A stretch of 64,000 nucleotides of DNA from the NCBI GenBank assembly GCA_963662675.2, contig CAXXHP010000004.1, forward strand, positions 1,484,817 through 1,548,816, in the 5' to 3' direction. The position numbers were made by a program, and so were the translations under genes. The first letter of the stretch is position 1. Each line of letters starts with the position of its first letter. The notes beneath the pieces are model-generated. The model had not been told where the DNA came from, did no database searches, and worked only from the letters and a program-made list of their open reading frames with translations. The stretch comes from G963662675 sp963662675 (GTDB lineage: Bacteria; Bacteroidota; Bacteroidia; Bacteroidales; Prolixibacteraceae). Of this stretch, positions 1 to 8,761 are shown one piece after another.

Positions 1-39
1 TTGCACATTGAACAAACTTTATTCCCCAATTTTTATCAT

Positions 40-348
40 ATGAATTCACAATTAAAATCCATTTTTTCGCACATAACAATTTTTGGTTGGGCAATAGCTT
101 TAATGCTAAACAGCACCGACCGAGACGAACTAGCCTCATTTTACATCCGCCAAACCTTAGGTATTTACTTATTTGGCATTGTAGGAATGTATGTACTCGC
201 AAGGGTAATCCCTGCACTGGGGTTAATTATTGGGATTATTACATTAGCACTTTGGGTGGTCAGTTTAGTTGGTGCAATAAAAAAAGAATACATGGAAGTT
301 CCTGTTCTGGGATCTCTTTTTCAGAAATGGTTTAAAGGAATTGGCTAG
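40..348 (+). CDS. Small Tic20/DUF4870-like membrane protein
   Basis: About 102 residues from the ATG at 40. The frame is also open to the window edge through a TTG at position 1, but the ATG gives the more natural N-terminus (MNSQLKSIF). It has three hydrophobic stretches, roughly residues 8-24, 36-55 and 58-78, and the phrase SFYIRQTLGIYLF between the first two. That pattern resembles small DUF4870 / Tic20-like membrane proteins, where a polar motif near FHxxQ precedes the second helix. The function of that family in bacteria is unknown. The 3' end overlaps the convergent chemoreceptor-like gene by 4 bases. The family call is from general resemblance only, and upstream context lies outside the window. 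Confidence 0.5.
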   Translation: MNSQLKSIFSHITIFGWAIALMLNSTDRDELASFYIRQTLGIYLFGIVGMYVLARVIPALGLIIGIITLALWVVSLVGAIKKEYMEVPVLGSLFQKWFKGIG

Positions 349-1517
349 TTACCAAATGGCACAGGGAATTTGTTTTCTTTTTCATAAGTAAAGAAAGTCG
401 TAAGATCTTTCAGCACCTCAGCCTGTTTGGCAAGTTGATCAGCGTTAGCTGCCAATTCTTCTGAAGATGCGGCATTCTGTTGTGTCTCAAAATCAAGATT
501 CCTCACAGATGCCCGAACAGAGCCACTCGCTTCATCTTGTTCTTTTGCGCTTTGAATGGCTTCTTGCATCAATTGAGCAGAACCTAAGATATCAGGTATG
601 AGTTGAAATAAAAGCTCAGCAGCCTTTTCAGAAACCTGAATGCTTTGATTGGAAATATTATTTATTTCTTCCGCAGCTGCACGACTCTTCTCGGCAAGCT
701 TATGAACCTCACTGGCAACAACCGAAAATCCACGACCTGCATCACCGGCTCTGGCAGCCTCAACAGCCGCATTCAACGCGATTAAATTGGTTTGAAAAGC
801 AACATCATTTACCACATGAATTTTACTTGTGATCTGCTTAATTGCCTCAAGGCTTTGTTTCGACAGATTCTGCATATCCTCCATGCCATTATGCAAAAAA
901 GCATTAATCCGAACCGACTCTTCCGAATTGGTCGCACTTTTATGAATACGTTCATTTATCAAGCTAATATCTGCACTAATTTGATGCGTATTGCTTGCTT
1001 GAATTGTATTTGAATTTGATATCAGCTGTGAACTTTTACTAATTTGCTCTGCTGCAGATGCGACAAAAACAGCAGAATTAATAATCTCCGCAATTACTTG
1101 TTTAAAATTCTCAGTCATTTGCTCTGCTGAGCTCCCTAGTCTGCCAATCTCATCATTATGCTCTTTCCAATTCATTTTTTCAGAAAAGCCCAATTCTCCA
1201 CTAGCCATTTGTTCGAAGTTTCGGGTTATTATTTCTAAAGGGGTCTTTAAAATCTTGCTAATATATCGGAATGAAAGAGCTACACCTGCGACGCCTATAG
1301 GAACAACCCACGCAATATGGATATAGCCCAATTGTCCAACAATAAAACCAAAATGGAAGAGTATGGTAATTTCAAGAATCAATATCAACCCAACTTTAAA
1401 AAGGATTGATCCACGAAGAAAGATCCATAAAAAATAGACAACTAAAGGAACCGGAATAAAGAGAGTGAATAGCAGATAAATCCAAATATTAGTATCCATA
1501 AAAGGCAAGGTTGTCAT
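345..1517 (-). CDS. Orphan methyl-accepting chemotaxis-like protein
   Basis: A 390-residue protein. The first about 90 residues hold three or four closely spaced hydrophobic segments with no large periplasmic loop, so there is no obvious ligand-binding domain. A HAMP-like linker follows (KTPLEIITRNFEQMASGELG), then a long coiled coil. The signalling hairpin tip is classical: AFQTNLIALNAAVEAARAG, then GRGFSVVASEVHKLAEKS, at about residues 240-285. In chemoreceptors this tip binds CheA and CheW. No che or flagellar gene is in the window, so the partner is unknown. The protein may sense a membrane or cytoplasmic cue, or feed a gliding-type or Frz-like pathway. The domain identification is firm; the role is inference. 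Confidence 0.85.
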   Translation of the reverse strand: MTTLPFMDTNIWIYLLFTLFIPVPLVVYFLWIFLRGSILFKVGLILILEITILFHFGFIVGQLGYIHIAWVVPIGVAGVALSFRYISKILKTPLEIITRNFEQMASGELGFSEKMNWKEHNDEIGRLGSSAEQMTENFKQVIAEIINSAVFVASAAEQISKSSQLISNSNTIQASNTHQISADISLINERIHKSATNSEESVRINAFLHNGMEDMQNLSKQSLEAIKQITSKIHVVNDVAFQTNLIALNAAVEAARAGDAGRGFSVVASEVHKLAEKSRAAAEEINNISNQSIQVSEKAAELLFQLIPDILGSAQLMQEAIQSAKEQDEASGSVRASVRNLDFETQQNAASSEELAANADQLAKQAEVLKDLTTFFTYEKENKFPVPFGN

Positions 1518-1683
1518 GTTTATTATCTCGGTAAATTCTTTCAGAAAAGTAGAAAAAAATTGCTCAGATTTATTCTAAACTCATCCGTTATTCTAATCGT
1601 TCACAAATATAAAATCATTTTTCACAATTATGGATTTAGCAAAAAATAATGAGGCATAATTAGTCCATCTAACGGGAATTTAC

Positions 1684-3474
1684 CTATTTGGATTTTGCTA
1701 TGGCATATATTTCATCAATAATATGATGATATTTCTTAACGATAACGCTGCGCTTCAATTTTAAAGTAGGTGATAATTTCCCATTTTGAGCAGTCCACGC
1801 TTCACAAACCAGCCTAAAACGCTTTATTTCTTCATGTTGGCCAAGGGTTTTATTTATTATTGCTACTTCCTTTAAATATTGAGAGATAACTTTCTTATTT
1901 CTTACCAACTCCTTATTGTCGCGAAAATGGATTTTGTGATGGGAACACCAATCGTGTAAATACTCAAAATTGGGAGAAATGAGGGCACTTGCAAATTTTT
2001 GATTTTCCCCGATGACCATAGCCTGCTCAATAAAGAAGGATTCCTTCAGCCTATTCTCTATCATTTGTGGAGCAATGTATTTTCCACCCGACATTTTAAA
2101 CATTTCCTTCTTTCGATCTGTAATTTTCAGATATTTCCCCTCATCAAAAACGCCAATGTCACCTGTATGAAACCAACCATCTTCATCAACAACTTCTGCC
2201 GTTAAATCATCTGCCTTATAGTATCCTTTCATTATTGTTGGTCCTTTACACAATATTTCTCCATCCTTGGCAATTTTCACCTGAACACCATCCAGAATTG
2301 GGCCAACAGTTCCAATCTTCATTTCGCCAGTTACCGGATTATTCACGGCAATAACGGGAGAAGTTTCAGTTAATCCATAGCCCTCAAGAACAAGCATCCC
2401 TGCCATGCCCATAACACGTGCAATACGTGGCTGCAAAGCGGCTCCCCCTGAAACAACATATACAACATTGCCCCCCAATGCTTCTCTCCATTTCGAGTAC
2501 ACCAATTTATCTGCCATCCTAATTTGAAAACGAACAAAAGGACTATACCTCTTATTGTATTCAAAGTGCCGGGGCAGCTTTAAAGCCCAAAAGTAAATTG
2601 CTTTTTTAAGACCGGTTAGCTCTTCTCCTTTAGAAACAAATCCATCATATATACGCTCAAGCAGGCGAGGTACCGAATTAAAAAGATGCGGCTTAATTTC
2701 CTTAATTGCACCAACAATTTGCCCTAAATTGCCCACATAATAAATCCCCATTCCTTTATATTGGAAATGATAATTTACGCTCCTTTCATAAACATGACAA
2801 AGTGGAAGAAAACTGATAACATGATGGTCTTTACCCAATCGGTGCATATGGGAATGTGATACAAAATTAGACACCAAATTACTATGAGTTAACATCACCC
2901 CTTTAGGTGTTCCGGTAGTTCCTGAAGTATAAATTAGAGTGGCCAAATCATCCGCTGTGATAGATGATTTTATTTCATCCAATACACTTATCAACTCACC
3001 CCTTTTCCCTTCACCCAATTCTAATATCTCTCCATAATAAGGGCAATCATCAATATTTTCAAAACAAAAAGTTTTTTTAATATGGTCAACCTCATCAGCA
3101 ATGGGTTTGAGTTTCTTAAATAATTTGCTATCCCCAACAATGAGACATTGAACTTCTGCATGATTAAGGATGTAACTATACTCCTCATCGCTAATTGTAG
3201 GGTAAATTGGGACATGAATCAAGCCAGCCATTGCAAGACCCATATCTGCAAAGTTCCACTCAGGACGGTTGTTTGTAACTGTCGCTACCTTTTCGCCACG
3301 TTGCAAGCCCAAAGCAAGCATACCTAAAGCAAACTGGGTAGACTTCTCAACATATTCATACGTGGAAAATGAATACCATCCATTGTCGTCCTTCCCACAT
3401 AGGGCATCTTCCCTCGGGAATTCAGACATATATCGATCTAAAATATCAAAGGTTCTTTTTACGTCAGTACCCAT
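1684..3474 (-). CDS. Long-chain acyl-CoA synthetase (AMP-forming)
   Basis: A 596-residue member of the ANL adenylate-forming superfamily. It activates fatty acids to acyl-CoA through an acyl-AMP intermediate. The P-loop-like signature YTSGTTGTPKGVMLTH is at about residue 180, the GYGLTETSPV motif near residue 363, and the hinge region GWFHTGDIG followed by LKITDRKKEMFKMSGGKYIAP near residues 440-475. The last region places it with the long FadD/ACSL-type ligases that insert extra residues before the catalytic lysine. Length fits the family. It stands alone, separated from ccsBA by a 124-base gap, so no operon partner suggests the substrate. The role is either beta-oxidation or recycling of fatty acids into membrane lipids. 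The family is secure; chain length is inferred. Confidence 0.9.
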   Translation of the reverse strand: MGTDVKRTFDILDRYMSEFPREDALCGKDDNGWYSFSTYEYVEKSTQFALGMLALGLQRGEKVATVTNNRPEWNFADMGLAMAGLIHVPIYPTISDEEYSYILNHAEVQCLIVGDSKLFKKLKPIADEVDHIKKTFCFENIDDCPYYGEILELGEGKRGELISVLDEIKSSITADDLATLIYTSGTTGTPKGVMLTHSNLVSNFVSHSHMHRLGKDHHVISFLPLCHVYERSVNYHFQYKGMGIYYVGNLGQIVGAIKEIKPHLFNSVPRLLERIYDGFVSKGEELTGLKKAIYFWALKLPRHFEYNKRYSPFVRFQIRMADKLVYSKWREALGGNVVYVVSGGAALQPRIARVMGMAGMLVLEGYGLTETSPVIAVNNPVTGEMKIGTVGPILDGVQVKIAKDGEILCKGPTIMKGYYKADDLTAEVVDEDGWFHTGDIGVFDEGKYLKITDRKKEMFKMSGGKYIAPQMIENRLKESFFIEQAMVIGENQKFASALISPNFEYLHDWCSHHKIHFRDNKELVRNKKVISQYLKEVAIINKTLGQHEEIKRFRLVCEAWTAQNGKLSPTLKLKRSVIVKKYHHIIDEIYAIAKSK

Positions 3475-3598
3475 TATTCATCTTTTTAATATCTCGAGTA
3501 AAGCAAAAATAAATATCTCATAGAACTAATCCACAGAAAACACATCTAACTATAATTTTACTTCCTGAGAAGCCTTAATAATACTCAATTTTTGAGGC

Positions 3599-6500
3599 TT
3601 ATTTTATTTGGTTTTCCTCTCCCTCAAATTTTTCATATTTTTTATACGCAATAAATATTAATCCGGCTACTAATCCAGCACAAACATATACCGCCCAATG
3701 CACTCCATCCACACTACCTTTTCCATATGAATGCATACCGCTTAAATAATAATTCACCCCAAAATAAGTCATCAATACAGAAGTAAATCCTAAAACAGAG
3801 GCCAAATTAAAGTTAAACCGTCCGCGCAATGATGGAATTAATCGCATGTGAACAACAAAAGAATAAACCAACACCGTAATTAAAGCCCAGGTTTCTTTCG
3901 GATCCCAGCCCCAATAACGCCCCCAACTTTCGTTAGCCCAAACACCACCTAAAAAGGTTCCGATTGCCAACATATACAAACCCAGCGTTACCGAAAGCTC
4001 ACTTATTGTGGTAAGCTGCTCAATAAAATGATTTACATCCCTCTTATTATTTTCTTTCAGAATTGCATATAAGACAAGTACTAAAACGCCAAGAAAAGCA
4101 CTCAGTCCAATAAAACCATAACTGGCCGTAATAATTGCTACGTGTATTAGCAACCAATATGATTTAAGCACGGGCACCAGATTTGTAATTTCGGGATTCA
4201 TCCAATTAAGGTGAGCAACAAAAAGTGTAAGTCCGGAGAGGAAGGCCGCAGTTCCAAGAACCATAGGATATTTGCGGCCAAAAACTATTCCGGCCAGCAT
4301 GGCAGCCCAAGCGACATACACCATTGATTCATATCCATTGCTCCAGGGAGCGTGACCTGAGATATACCAACGCAGAGCTAATCCTCCGCCATGAAAAATA
4401 AATCCGGAAACAATAAGTACCGTAAATACTCTTTTCAGAATTCGACTAATGGACTTTTGCCTAAAGACGTTCACAAACAATATCGTCAGTAATATGAAGC
4501 CCAGAGCAAGGTACAGTGGGAATATTCTTTTAAATGGTTGGATCTTATTATACGAGATTTCAGCTGTTTTTTTAATGGAAGTCGGCAAGATTTCTGCCCC
4601 AAACTTCTCTTGGAAATTGGCGATTGTTGTGAGAATTTGAATTGGCTGCACGTCTGCCCCCGGGCTTAGAGACTCTTTTAGCAATTCAAAACTTCGATTT
4701 ACAAAAAGAGAATCAGCAGATGGATATCCAACCGGATTGCTACCTACCGCATACCAGGCATCATCCTGATTATCCGTAGGAAAAAAAGTGAAATAATCAC
4801 CTTTATACACCATAAAACAAACATTCAGCCTTTCATCTGCATAAATAAAATTCTTGTCATACTGAGTACGCACTGCAGGGGTTTTATTATATGCTGCCTG
4901 AACTTCTTCTAATATCCGGTATTGCCCACTCTCATCAAAGAAATCAAGAACTGTTACACGAGTATCAACTACACCTAATTTATCGGCAACCTGTTTATCC
5001 ACTTTTACCATAGGTACGGTTTGCCACAATTCTGGATATAAATTCATACTGAGTACGACCTCATCAGGTGATTTCCCATAAAATGACGACTTACGACTAA
5101 CCTTTCGAAGTATCTCACTCGATAAGGTTGACATGGGCTCTATTCGGCCATCTCTGCCATGCACCCAAAGTTCAGAAAACTCATCAACCAATTCGCTATC
5201 AATTGACGGAATTCCAGCCATTGCTGCATCATCGGCAAATGCCTGCCCCTCAACAAACATGGTTAAAACCAAAAGTAATGTCAGCTTAGCCTTATTAATT
5301 TCTTTTAAATGTCGAATGAGGGATTGGAAATACGAATTTTTATTCAATAAAGAAAGCACCATTCCTAATGTCATTAGGAAGTATCCGATATAAGTAAATA
5401 GAGTTCCCCAATAATCTTTATTCACAGACAAGACTGTTCCCAGTTCATCCTGATCATAGGACGACTGATAAAAACGATAGCCGCGATACTTAAGCGTATT
5501 ATTCATAAAAATCCGAATGTCACGTTCAATATTTTCCTCAGTATCAATCAACGTAATCTCACTTGCAAATGAAGAGGGACTATCGGAGCCAATGTATCTC
5601 TCCAATTGGAAGTCTTTTAAGTAAAGCTCAAATGGCAAATAAATAGGATCTGAGCCATAAGCCAATTCAACTGACATACCGCCAATGTTGTAATTCACCG
5701 GAGTTCCAATTTGACCTTCTCTTCCAAAAACATTAACAGTATTCTTCCGGATTCCATCCGACAACTCAAGAACAACGGCATCTTCTGGTGAATTCCCAGA
5801 AGTATCCCGAATTACTCGCATTAATGCCTTGGGATAAAATTGCTTTACAAGAATTAAATAACCATTAAATGCATACAGAGTCATTTGCTTCACTTTTGTC
5901 CTTGTGCCTGCTACAATACTCTCAACATCAGCACCTGTCATTGAGCGAATTTCCAAATCAATGTCTGATACGATATATAAAGAATCTCCTTCTTGTTCAA
6001 AACGAACATCAGATTCATCATTAAACCCGAGTATTGTTTGCCCTAAAACTAATTGCTCCCCCTTGCTAAATGAGTAATTCTGCATGCCCTCTCCTTCTGA
6101 GATCACAAAATCTATTAATGGCGATCCACTTGCATGCTCAATTGGAGATCTCAGGGCATTCTTCACAAAGCCCACTGATTTTATCTGTAATGATTGACCA
6201 TCTACAGTAATCGTCTCATTAAACCTTCCGGATTTAAGCTCTGAGAAAAGCACCTTCTTTTTGATTTCCTGATCACCTGTTTTCACAGTCAGATAACTAT
6301 CTGTAGACACAATATAGTTTGAGCTACTGCCTTCACGAATGTGTATTACGCCTTCAAAACTAACATATCGGGTAATTGCAGCTCCAGCAACAATCAGAAT
6401 AAATGAAAGGTGAAAAATCCCAACAGATAATTTTCCCCTTTTATATAGTTTTTTACTGATGAAATTGACGATCAAACTGAATCCAAGTAAAACAAATACA

Positions 6501-6655
6501 AACTCAAACCAATGTGCATTATAGATAAGTGCTTTCGCAGTCTCAGTGCCCCAACTTGTTTCTATAAAAGTTGCCATTGCCATTGCAAATCCCAATACTA
6601 ACAGTAGAAACCCCATAAATGGCATGGAAACTAAAAAGGTATATATCTTTTTCAT
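3599..6655 (-). CDS. ccsBA: Fused cytochrome c biogenesis protein CcsBA (ResB-CcsA)
   Basis: A 1018-residue fusion of ResB/CcsB and CcsA, the system II cytochrome c synthetase that exports haem and attaches it to CxxCH motifs outside the cytoplasmic membrane. The N-terminal part has transmembrane segments at about residues 7-28, 45-65 and 78-97, a long extracytoplasmic region, and another membrane helix near 415-440. The C-terminal 300 residues are multi-spanning CcsA. The haem-binding WWD signature is visible as SWGRYWGWDPKETW near residue 905. Conserved histidines sit in HGGGLALRWYISGHAPW (about 752-770) and near the C-terminus (SGMHSYGKGSVDGVHW). A poorly conserved insert at 470-690 links the halves. 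Fusions of this kind are usual in Bacteroidota. No cytochrome gene is adjacent. Confidence 0.93.
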   Translation of the reverse strand: MKKIYTFLVSMPFMGFLLLVLGFAMAMATFIETSWGTETAKALIYNAHWFEFVFVLLGFSLIVNFISKKLYKRGKLSVGIFHLSFILIVAGAAITRYVSFEGVIHIREGSSSNYIVSTDSYLTVKTGDQEIKKKVLFSELKSGRFNETITVDGQSLQIKSVGFVKNALRSPIEHASGSPLIDFVISEGEGMQNYSFSKGEQLVLGQTILGFNDESDVRFEQEGDSLYIVSDIDLEIRSMTGADVESIVAGTRTKVKQMTLYAFNGYLILVKQFYPKALMRVIRDTSGNSPEDAVVLELSDGIRKNTVNVFGREGQIGTPVNYNIGGMSVELAYGSDPIYLPFELYLKDFQLERYIGSDSPSSFASEITLIDTEENIERDIRIFMNNTLKYRGYRFYQSSYDQDELGTVLSVNKDYWGTLFTYIGYFLMTLGMVLSLLNKNSYFQSLIRHLKEINKAKLTLLLVLTMFVEGQAFADDAAMAGIPSIDSELVDEFSELWVHGRDGRIEPMSTLSSEILRKVSRKSSFYGKSPDEVVLSMNLYPELWQTVPMVKVDKQVADKLGVVDTRVTVLDFFDESGQYRILEEVQAAYNKTPAVRTQYDKNFIYADERLNVCFMVYKGDYFTFFPTDNQDDAWYAVGSNPVGYPSADSLFVNRSFELLKESLSPGADVQPIQILTTIANFQEKFGAEILPTSIKKTAEISYNKIQPFKRIFPLYLALGFILLTILFVNVFRQKSISRILKRVFTVLIVSGFIFHGGGLALRWYISGHAPWSNGYESMVYVAWAAMLAGIVFGRKYPMVLGTAAFLSGLTLFVAHLNWMNPEITNLVPVLKSYWLLIHVAIITASYGFIGLSAFLGVLVLVLYAILKENNKRDVNHFIEQLTTISELSVTLGLYMLAIGTFLGGVWANESWGRYWGWDPKETWALITVLVYSFVVHMRLIPSLRGRFNFNLASVLGFTSVLMTYFGVNYYLSGMHSYGKGSVDGVHWAVYVCAGLVAGLIFIAYKKYEKFEGEENQIK

Positions 6656-6706
6656 GAAAGTGTCTTTTTAAAGAATATCGCTGAAAGTAATATTTTTGTC
6701 TTCAAC

Positions 6707-6737
6707 AAAAAAATAGCTGTTTATCCAACAGCTATTA
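6707..6737 (-). terminator. Hairpin terminator after the outer-membrane protein gene
   Basis: On the minus strand a stem AATAGCTGTT / AACAGCTATT with a 5-base loop is followed by seven T residues. It lies about 100 bases past the stop of the gene at 6840-7787 and about 50 bases before the ccsBA start, so it separates the two units. Confidence 0.75.
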
Positions 6738-6839
6738 CATTAACACTTATTTTGAAAATTAGTTAAAAATGGGCATAATAAATAACTCATTCAACGCAAA
6801 AAGAGGAAAGGCAAAGTGCCAGACCTCAGACTTCAGCCA

Positions 6840-7787
6840 TTATAAATTAAAGAAATAACCAAGCGAAAACCGGAAAAATGAACTCTCAAGGTATCCAATT
6901 TGGTCATCCATGGATTGGGGGAAGTTATGAACCCAGGATGCCTCAATATCAAAACTTTTATACACGACACTCAAGGGCAATTCAATTTGTACATTCATCA
7001 ATCCAAACACATCTTCATAATAACTGGAATATTCCAAATTAGTTTCCGGATCAATTAAGACTTCGTTCAACTGAAATTCAACGGCCTCTGACCCAAAATA
7101 CAGAGAGAGCTCGGGGTCAAAACTTATATTATCGTAGGTGCCCAACTTAATTAACTTGATTTTTCCATATAAATCCCACGACAACTGAGTCCCTACTTCT
7201 TTGCCCAATAAAAAAGATGCATTAAAACGAGTCCCCAGGCTATTGCTTTTTAATGTAATTCCAGTATTTGCCCCACTTGTATAGAGAGGGTCGTAATCTA
7301 CATCTCCACTATTAAACAGATAATAATCGTATGAAAGTCTGTATCTAAAAAACTTATGCTTCTTTAATGCTTTACTGAAACCAAGACTAAAAACAGTTGT
7401 ACGGTAACCAGGATCTAACTGGCTGTACCAAGCTCCAGACATTCCAAGAAAAATCCCTCGGGAGTGTAAATAATATAATTGACTAGAAAGATTATATTGC
7501 TGCTCTCCGATTTCTCTTCCTGCAAAAAAAGTGCGGGAATCATAATTTGTTCTAAAATATATAAGTTCATAGTTTTTCTTTAATGTTGGTACTTGAAAAA
7601 GACCATCATCACCATAGAAAAGATCGTTGAATAAGGAATCGATCCGCGCATCTTCGAACCTGTCTGTAATTTGATCTGTTTCCTGTGCCAAAGAGATGGA
7701 TGAGAACAGGAGCGTAAATAAGATGAATGTAAATAATTTAGTCACAAGAAGAATGTTAGGATTGTAAATAAAACCAAATACAATCAT
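6840..7787 (-). CDS. Predicted secreted outer-membrane beta-barrel protein
   Basis: Up to 315 residues. A GTG start at 7745 (residue 15 of the longer reading) would put the hydrophobic signal peptide right at the N-terminus: TKLFTFILFTLLFSSISLAQ with cleavage after the Q-preceding alanine. I therefore prefer 7745, although the ATG at 7787 is open. The mature part is rich in alternating aromatic and polar residues (YRLSYDYYLF, LSWDLYGKIKL) and ends in SSFFRFSLGYFFNL. A C-terminal phenylalanine-containing strand of that kind is typical of outer-membrane barrels. I do not recognise a named family. It is followed by a terminator and preceded by a hairpin, so it is probably monocistronic. Confidence 0.7.
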   Translation of the reverse strand: MIVFGFIYNPNILLVTKLFTFILFTLLFSSISLAQETDQITDRFEDARIDSLFNDLFYGDDGLFQVPTLKKNYELIYFRTNYDSRTFFAGREIGEQQYNLSSQLYYLHSRGIFLGMSGAWYSQLDPGYRTTVFSLGFSKALKKHKFFRYRLSYDYYLFNSGDVDYDPLYTSGANTGITLKSNSLGTRFNASFLLGKEVGTQLSWDLYGKIKLIKLGTYDNISFDPELSLYFGSEAVEFQLNEVLIDPETNLEYSSYYEDVFGLMNVQIELPLSVVYKSFDIEASWVHNFPQSMDDQIGYLESSFFRFSLGYFFNL

Positions 7788-7820
7788 GTAATTGGAATCA
7801 TAATATTAACTCGAAAACAC

Positions 7821-7856
7821 GAAAGTTCGCAGACAAATGAATGCCTGCGAACTTCA
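7821..7856 (-). terminator. Strong hairpin downstream of the Gln-rich protein gene
   Basis: A perfect 10-base-pair stem (AAGTTCGCAG / CTGCGAACTT) with a 12-base loop sits 16 bases past the stop of the gene at 7871. There is no clean T-tract immediately after the stem on the minus strand, so it may be a weak terminator or an mRNA 3'-end stabiliser. Confidence 0.5.
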
Positions 7857-7870
7857 AGAAATAATTACCC

Positions 7871-8635
7871 TTAATTCCCGCCCCCTTTGCGGTATCCATT
7901 GCTATACATGGCATCTCCAACCTGTTCTCTAACTTGCTCCTGGACAGCTTCCTCCACTCCTGCATTATGCGTTTGTTGTTGAACTTGCTCTTGTACCTGA
8001 GTAGCCTCGGCACCCATGCTTTGAGTTTGTTGTTGAACTTGTTCTTGAGCAGCCTCTGCTCCCATGCTTTGAGTTTGTTGTTGTACCTGAGCAGCTTCAC
8101 CTGCGCCCATGCCACTAGACTGTTGCCTTAACTGTTTTTGAAGTTGTGCAGCGTCTTCAGATGCAGCACCGCCTGATTGTTGGGCAGCCCGTTTCCTAAC
8201 TTGGCTCATCGTTCCTTCAGTAGTGGCAGTTCCATTTTGTTTTTGGTATTCTGCACGTAGTTGCTGTTGTGACTCCATCAGTGCAAGTTGTTCTTCAGTA
8301 AATGACGCTTGTAATGCATCACGTTTCTCGGCACGAGTCATCTCAGCATCTTCAAGAATTGCCAATTGCTCTTCAGTAAATGTTGCAATTATAGCTGCGC
8401 GAAAGACACTGCTACCGCCCTCATTTTGCATTTGAGTTCCTTGCCCATCAACCTGATCCACATGGAGACGTGCCCTAATTTGGTCAGGCTCTCCATCTCC
8501 TGTTCCGTCTCGCAATTGATCTTGTGTCTGATCTTGAATAGGCTCTTCAACCTCTTCTGTTTGTGCCCATGCTACTGTTACCGACATGGCTAGTATGATG
8601 GCCACTGATGCTAATGTTTTTAATAATGCTTTCAT
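7871..8635 (-). CDS. Secreted Gln-rich repeat protein with FTEEQLA motifs
   Basis: A 254-residue protein with a clear signal peptide (first about 25 residues, ending VTVAWAQ). Residues about 85-125 contain two copies of FTEEQLA, separated by a short charged helix. These resemble the LTxxQ motifs of Spy/CpxP-type periplasmic proteins and the DUF4890-like proteins of Bacteroidota. From about residue 176 to 240 there are four imperfect 15-18 residue repeats starting MGAGEA, MGAEAA, MGAEAT and AGVEEA, each with a QVQQQTQS-like tail. The whole protein is very rich in Gln, Glu and Ala and is probably helical or coiled coil. A second frame across the repeat (7798-8115) is open only because of the repetitive codons. 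I do not know its function. Confidence 0.8.
   Translation of the reverse strand: MKALLKTLASVAIILAMSVTVAWAQTEEVEEPIQDQTQDQLRDGTGDGEPDQIRARLHVDQVDGQGTQMQNEGGSSVFRAAIIATFTEEQLAILEDAEMTRAEKRDALQASFTEEQLALMESQQQLRAEYQKQNGTATTEGTMSQVRKRAAQQSGGAASEDAAQLQKQLRQQSSGMGAGEAAQVQQQTQSMGAEAAQEQVQQQTQSMGAEATQVQEQVQQQTHNAGVEEAVQEQVREQVGDAMYSNGYRKGGGN
7900..8115. repeat. Tandem coding repeat in the Gln-rich protein
   Basis: Four degenerate direct repeats of about 45-54 bases encode the units that begin MGAGEA/MGAEAA/MGAEAT/AGVEEA. Two neighbouring units share long nucleotide identity, for example the stretch cccatgctttgagtttgttg occurs twice. This indicates recent slippage or unequal recombination, and copy number may vary between strains. 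Confidence 0.8.
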
Positions 8636-8761
8636 GACTACTCTTTTTTATTCGTTAATTTAATCTCTTTTACATCTGCTAACCGAATAGAAGGTATTTT
8701 ACCCTACCCCACATCTTTCTTTTTTCAAGAATATGTTGTCAAAAGATCAGAGATTAACTTC

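Noticed and set aside
7798..8115. Open minus-strand frame of about 105 residues overlapping the Gln-rich protein gene
   Set aside because: It is the off-frame reading of the repeat, rich in KAWEQRLLRNK-type noise, without start context. The overlapping frame has a signal peptide.
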